Origin: a virus
Direction: 5' to 3' (one strand)
Length of the DNA stretch: 21,459 bases
IMG/VR virus record: IMGVR_UViG_3300037189_016757
Span: 1 to 21,459 of that record
Made by a program: the position numbers and the translations under genes. The notes beneath the pieces are model-generated. The model was not told where the DNA came from. It was given only the letters and a program-made list of their open reading frames with translations, and made no database searches. How positions within the stretch are numbered: the stretch's first letter is position 1; each line of letters begins with the position of its first letter. Below, piece after piece: positions 20,901 through 21,459 of this stretch.

Positions 20901-21156
20901 CACACCTGAAATTTCTACAACAGAAACTACTCAACCAACTACTAGTTCTGAAAATAAAGATGTAATAGATACAGCTAAATTTCAAGAATTTATGTTAAGT
21001 AATGATATATATAGTGCTATACAAATGTTAGGATATAAATTTGACAAAAGTACAAGTACCTTTATCAAAGGTCAAGAAATAATAAAAGTAGAAGATACAG
21101 AAGCTATTTTAAAAGTAGTAAAAGAATTTTCAAAAGATAATAATTTAAAATGTTAA
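8926..21156 (+). CDS. Giant virion polyprotein: gluzincin metallopeptidase plus two-barrel RNA polymerase (4,076 aa)
   Basis: ATG 8926 follows the upstream stop after six bases (TAATAATATATG) with no Shine-Dalgarno. Layout by residue: Asn run (6-10); hydrophobic, Gly/Ala-containing stretches (about 60-85, 146-185, 370-388); helical region; coiled coil (about 609-730) ending in an acidic linker (732-757); a large unrecognised mixed region (about 765-1400); gluzincin domain with HEAFH at 1489-1493 and EEYLAE at 1547-1552; then, from roughly 1640, a region of the size expected for a phi14:2 gp66-like RNA polymerase (about 2,200 residues). Polymerase marks are TDGQG (2485-2489), STSKN with Lys2601, RIPTQDKHSM (2882-2891), GADFDID (2919-2925; the three Asp should bind the catalytic Mg) and TDNAKEE (3296-3302), possibly in the bridge-helix region. 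The tail is strongly acidic (about 3949-3983), then Thr-rich, and ends in Cys. Only three cysteines were seen (1851, 2852, 4076). By analogy with phi14:2 it would be packaged, ejected and used for early transcription. Confidence 0.88.
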   Translation: MPLIPNNNNNKRINPTFSLPDIKNLNVNLGNTGLDAFVTNQDLANNIINNQEDVDAINAERQESIAKWGKGISNVITGGAIEIAKAPGYLYGLGDWASSGFKSAEIDRAFSNTYLKDLEQLEEFTKGEVYVPKDVKEGNMFEKLWSSGFWGSTVADGAKFMVGMMGVSAATRSLGLGAKIASGIQGLSEAESITANGVKAGIQLNKLSRRIDTGLNVSINTHIEAAQEAKGVYDAIIKQGGSKELAGREAANNYLTNAVILFGPNILFENQFFKNKFKGDEASTRMALDAFETGAAKVGAKKIAANWTKNILLGIGSEAFWEEGMQLASEKYFTNRGVDATKGKLVDENEFSPWGIVKQYWDNVGTDEFIDSVLTGAILGTSGAVVSSVKDTKRANRALNGYTTKYGYKMPGLKDLGATLLKGGYDNLDGIYESSVDDKGVKTYKLKSDGSRVVNKDKFDEWVKANDALQLTAILAQKADSELGEAGVAIKNLFRDKGLMSKFQSYFDMDGGVDLLKKIIDTKIQEEVFDSISQVLDLKQSNAELKKDLLQKVDDMKELYDYNKSSFSKRFKLNPTTKKGSIEEQSLNATKSDNYFTRFDHYTTQYSLNNRIKELEDKKNKLTFFGINTVVNQKERVAAIDAEIKSLTELVNNSILETNKLDSLEEQKKTYEDKLKEFKEKAEKTEAVEEQKPQEVKNAEAMAEATAKANADYLKQQEEERLAAEEKANNVGEDGLPPRDTTDDDPNLSEEDDLAAKLAAKNNVTNGNIMQYLLNKNGMQPDLAAKVENYLSLLDLEHPLVDAARLLTDKKTSKDTLLNLKKQGPEMFSDPSDALSLKAFNKIIDDRIKVLDKEEAERLEREKPISVASVFNNADVLSKIIRTNGFYRDDVFDALLRDLPYEEFVKDLTFTYSKNTNESKVQPINTRVSVITPTHQFNLFYKDKQIGFVPGVNKYLFDGKLITNENIDSLVGPLNFHSYFSKEEKYDVFKEMLNKQSVLNNNLKTLLGNNQFIRLNLEEFSQYADINLSAGELDIREKGQDVTVADLESDTFNYFEGNFVVVQNNIEVKPGESPFRILDPVPVVFKKDSEAKRIRTSEIQDEVTEALNKLQNRDNLGRYLLVVKLGNGAIKFIHLKGSELDSVRQAALIDSLNVRLNETITENTSEINDGKTLKTVTKSNTFNELFNKELNESFMIALPQGFDMKIQVSPSGKITFITSYKAQKHVAGQKGSLGQSLDKNSVYQILGKPIVDMEDLLKHVKYAFKKAITDHNELLSDEATTSAINFTDTITSKNFRTGIPKELNAKVIRTLLTSVNKSVTKRATINIIGKADVSAKPNVAEEEVLAALNNVTVSTEELTATNPVLKDITEGLNLGELIKLRNKLRVKRNKTQEDTNELARVSKIVSDLEANFKADEEVESVVTDLTDVENSDIEADKKWLQSILPDFISVQELDAIYNRFVQDKTISLGKFQDSVIYLGKNRKSTTKQHEAFHAVFRMLLSDGQINSLINAAKQEKQFTKEEIANFRFNRPKYKYLDDRRLSYIMYEEYLAEGFEKWTKDREFRTGNLIKAFYRRLSDFVKNLLGKQSEIEATYKKISSGKFKSNGQVVNRFTSDLSTVSVDAVVRKTPLISEDSAPISRTFTSNESNMIVSMVYHQYSILKNDIQNTEIPKKELLDIALDTLKNRYSDNTVYYDTTNFTEEDYEKLDNMHFAFNNKTNRESIVKTITKRDKIIDAKFTEYEDEVDEHDLDKADLMDKSANHDFKWENFGGIGSLSKRAKAYMNTVYYYIPDPLDKTKQIPVSVNGDKVYSGLVKALANSSDFNEMLAKMTSYNDGETQASKFISAFFEDCGIVYDKETNTYKHTKDSHLFYSVLKTFNRYNVLYNKWQVDADSKESRMFHINNTDGHKYQLNIWQRAFDEKYWSLLEDKSITSEKIKNIKQGMQGVLRDFMNAINEPELSTKDIYDEVEKIHKDLKDKLGMELSKNTIKFAILANKENLDDETLLEFKANFADRVPIDAEDLSAIASDIGRGNNPFIKDTESVDEEEDGKVTKIEGGGSTTRLNHLAFADAEFNENVFPTSFRNAENKTVYGYQLPTFHLLRISDLAKQTFRNAFKSSTETNRNLLLQEGTEEYLSRLKVERLAGLNSVTYKEGSKIIDKTRTDERNKSFDKYTPKELASQLLDMWGSQKYESFYVGGKAVKKNMALHYIRVLEASSTADLVRLPVIEDLINNDGTLSDKAVNLLYDIFLTEADNIYNAQLEINQIKGYLNNDGTPNISQEEWEEKGLPIPILNYHYSIIDGKINYQEVRGLKFFENKFLDIVPNSLKNAKEVKTENFTKKFETDIKVAIKAEYEKKAQNYIDSLVKLKVINENKGIYTNNSLFNNFYNKIVEDRSTIEIDTNKIKDFYLNDFLNTYSINNLLFENEAKVFKDSIMQVKRARGSNAGGPSSETQEKTNVNLVILNDVDRNIKINNDNIGTVTTTDGQGIIFDYALKDLLKGLSKLDAKQEAFIDKIINGELTEADIFGSEGSISRKGQLISLKLVYNDGKNYYKLSVAIVTKDLLYYKGKPRAERMDLVRAYEKGKESKADMILFASTSKNTTGFISNDKHYFNNKSEAKFWRLQQENPSNKNNTSSPSQTENLIDSEQDLSLPVYGYGDKYKTIGDVVSSYQRNLALLKRRLTGNNINTLYDKTNILKDITPENYLDKLKELKTSIDNGTSDINLNDFVAQALSSLEGTGGNEQLLEFFSLDNNDEAKFNLNIASTYDKYVQLLIAHFNNSGFKLKIPGHTGTLMSGYGMNVIEHNGKIIDSDTYNENPSAYSGAKFRRLKHNVEVKDVNGNVVTRYSECLFPAHFAQLFGLKIGDNQVDSRLLEFFGVRIPTQDKHSMVNLRVVGFLPAQMGSTIVVPDEIILLSGADFDIDKLYMQRYDFYVNENNEPIVYGTAVSDEDKFEEYKKWMLSNNKTVKNKFKNLLKNNNDYIQLKQIKKDLLSIIETNKQLTKEEIGYIKEYIQYTEELDASLSKESDEDFMKTLKITKQKLNATLDNLKNLKFEKRVFTNEGEYGYENLVGIIRITHLDFEKIYQVNLPESLLDKINSFKDVLKTIDEIYEATELEAIKETGLPFNLELFNELSKQGEQNPGVLHNNILEAKQILLSNDGIQKNKSANGGLAIGSTPASLDILKKKLLNDPMYKGVWNIITGSLSANSPDGKIRAFSNLMEGAAGIGPIVNFEMIYTVLQKAGIKYDFSPITINGVTYNDYGNLYTDSNSLNPTKYPGIRKFDIISTLVSAMTDNAKEELAAIFRISQDMLPILAHMLILGVNISDALLIINNPIIATYQERLKETKGHLRTKSEKKDLKAFTLIEDMIAELESNKSDETENKDENNLESQEKTPILAKDFELTSKALLEDANGTTNNVKLQKALLLMLKDFKKDTALLNNIIQFTNKNKGLASDMEQFDKFEAAIKELGLELSDEAFKKAKIPFDLRNTITKDMPVLAFYYKQITRLRKKIMPYFLLSASSHFSSIYNSLYENLDNRNKHFKLKKEVTNAIKKDILSYISMLSYKKYLKDNGLTEKFEGLDNYSLVHKKEGEDSIVDIYKKAKALDPTNPFINYVIPNPSHIPNKNRELVPNPNNWKKINLLSPSSKIERDSDYQTAVMDGFKTLYLNPQTKQAAIAIFNYLIVKDGLQYKNESIVNNIANFIFTDLSRSLDITLSKFKNSNLSDTEFKEVFGKTKNQMIKEFVDLYTINGHNSYQLQAVVGDTQKIYTALRENVRGARRITEEESVDDKGKVVIDLRHSIKKVETTDKEGNKITKIKSEKLPFEEYKTVREEISELFGDKFFKEVEEDIQYTDAEDNTVKDSTRILYQFPYRFVIGNRTFRLESYSNSGKKLSVLDNFATGKFTGTRAVYVLDEGYHGNKNVTNLVVTEETQPLYTKDKNYKRDNSSMLTDEDFDEEDNYSEEETDDDFSGEESNSILDVLASRETTTPEISTTETTQPTTSSENKDVIDTAKFQEFMLSNDIYSAIQMLGYKFDKSTSTFIKGQEIIKVEDTEAILKVVKEFSKDNNLKC
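8941..8955 (+). repeat. (AAT)5 trinucleotide repeat encoding an Asn run
   Basis: Five AAT codons begin with codon 6 of the giant polyprotein, next to an A/T-only stop-start junction. Changes in repeat number would keep the frame. The stretch also keeps the start region free of RNA structure, which may help initiation without a Shine-Dalgarno. Confidence 0.75.
13231..13710 (+). other. Gluzincin metallopeptidase domain inside the giant polyprotein (approximate bounds)
   Basis: HEAFHAVF is encoded from 13390, preceded by KWLQSILPDFIS, GKFQDSVIYL and TTKQ. About 55 residues later comes YEEYLAEGFEKW (13561-13596), giving Glu1548 or Glu1552 as the likely third zinc ligand. This arrangement, with a strand before the HExxH helix and a downstream EE-x-LAE helix, is what I recall for the zincin domain of crAss-like phage polyproteins. 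It sits between the N-terminal half and the polymerase part, a good place for self-cleavage, though cleavage is not shown. Confidence 0.78.
16300..18960 (+). other. Two-barrel RNA polymerase catalytic region inside the giant polyprotein (approximate bounds)
   Basis: The beta-like barrel is suggested by TDGQG (16378-16392), the following Lys-rich strands and STSKN (Lys2601 at 16726-16728). The beta'-like barrel carries RIPTQDKHSM (17569-17598) and DFDID (17686-17700). The latter pair parallels the R-x-P-T-x-x-x-H and NADFDGD motifs of cellular beta' subunits, with Ile in place of the Gly of DFDGD. Downstream, SANSPDGKIRAFSNLMEGAA (near 18547) and TDNAKEE (18811-18831) are probably part of the bridge-helix and trigger-loop side. 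All three Asp of the metal-binding motif are present, so the enzyme should be active. Confidence 0.82.
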
Positions 21157-21157
21157 T

Positions 21158-21459
21158 ATGAGCCATTGTGTAATAAGAAACAATACAACAGATTTAATAG
21201 AAAAAGTAATAACAGATAGTGGTGAAAACTCTATTCTGTATAATAAAATAGTAGATAAGTTACCTGATAATATACAATATAATCAGCTATCAGATTATCT
21301 TAAAAATCAAATAGGTAATGGTAATATTAAAGACTTATCTAAAGAAGAAATAGCTTTAGGTATTTGGAATAAATATACTAATCAAGATGTTGAAGGTAGA
21401 GATGTTGATATTAATGATGAATTAGATATTAAATATATAGATATTGATTCAGAAGTTAA
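21158..21459 (+). CDS. N-terminal part of a further crAss-like phage protein (3' end outside window)
   Basis: ATG 21158 lies one base after the TAA of the giant gene (TAATATG), the same junction as at 4758-4764. The frame is open for 100 codons to the window end, where two bases of codon 101 remain. The start, MSHCVIRN, then GENSILYNKI, EEIALGIWNKYT and an acidic end with DINDELDIKY, recalls the conserved beginning of other giant polyproteins in crAss-like phages (pattern MSKCV, S-x-LY, A-x-x-x-W-x-x-YT). It may therefore be the next large RNAP-linked or cargo protein. The visible part has no catalytic motif and too little sequence for more. Tight spacing places it in the same transcription unit as the polyprotein. 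Confidence 0.7.
   Translation, partial: MSHCVIRNNTTDLIEKVITDSGENSILYNKIVDKLPDNIQYNQLSDYLKNQIGNGNIKDLSKEEIALGIWNKYTNQDVEGRDVDINDELDIKYIDIDSEV

Noticed and set aside
1175-21156. Possible stop-codon reassignment (TAG as Gln), known in some crAss-like phages
   Set aside because: All five complete genes end at TAA, frames are full length without read-through, and Gln is encoded by CAA and some CAG. The TAG at 1178-1180 directly follows a TAA and ends nothing.

Overview
The window is a low-GC, single-strand phage segment. It most resembles the virion-protein block of a crAss-like phage (order Crassvirales) infecting a Bacteroidetes host. The assignment rests on four things read from the translation. 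A tail-muzzle-like C-terminus lies at the left edge. Three cargo-type proteins follow it. A 4,076-residue giant protein carries the two-barrel RNA polymerase signature DFDID, preceded by an RIPTQ-type motif. Genes are almost contiguous, have no Shine-Dalgarno sequences, and one start is preceded by a Bacteroidetes-type TAnnTTTG box. No database search was possible, so family names come from remembered motifs and gene order.

Layout, all on the + strand: (1) 2-1177, C-terminal part of a muzzle-like tail protein. (2) 1182-4760, a 1,192-residue multidomain protein with an HEIGH metallopeptidase motif and two GGWLD motifs. (3) 4762-6846, a 694-residue protein with four GG-type motifs and a long Gly/Ala-rich hydrophobic segment. 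(4) 6847-6939, the only real intergenic gap, holding a hairpin terminator and then a promoter-like box directly before the next start. (5) 6940-8919, a 659-residue protein with a helical N-terminus, probably internal virion cargo. (6) 8926-21156, the giant polyprotein: hydrophobic N-terminus, coiled coil, HEAFH gluzincin domain, then a two-barrel RNA polymerase and an acidic tail. (7) 21158-21459, the start of another protein that runs off the window. All five complete stops are TAA, and no reassigned stop codon is needed. No stretch over 300 bases lacks a gene, and I see no RNA gene, CRISPR array or insertion sequence.

Inferred joint role: the muzzle closes the tail. The small cargo proteins and the giant RNAP polyprotein are packaged and ejected with the DNA, so early genes can be transcribed by a polymerase brought in with the virion, as established for phage phi14:2 gp66. 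The repeated FA-x-GG peptides at domain borders and the two separate metallopeptidase motifs suggest that these proteins may be proteolytically processed during assembly or ejection. That is the least explained part of the window.
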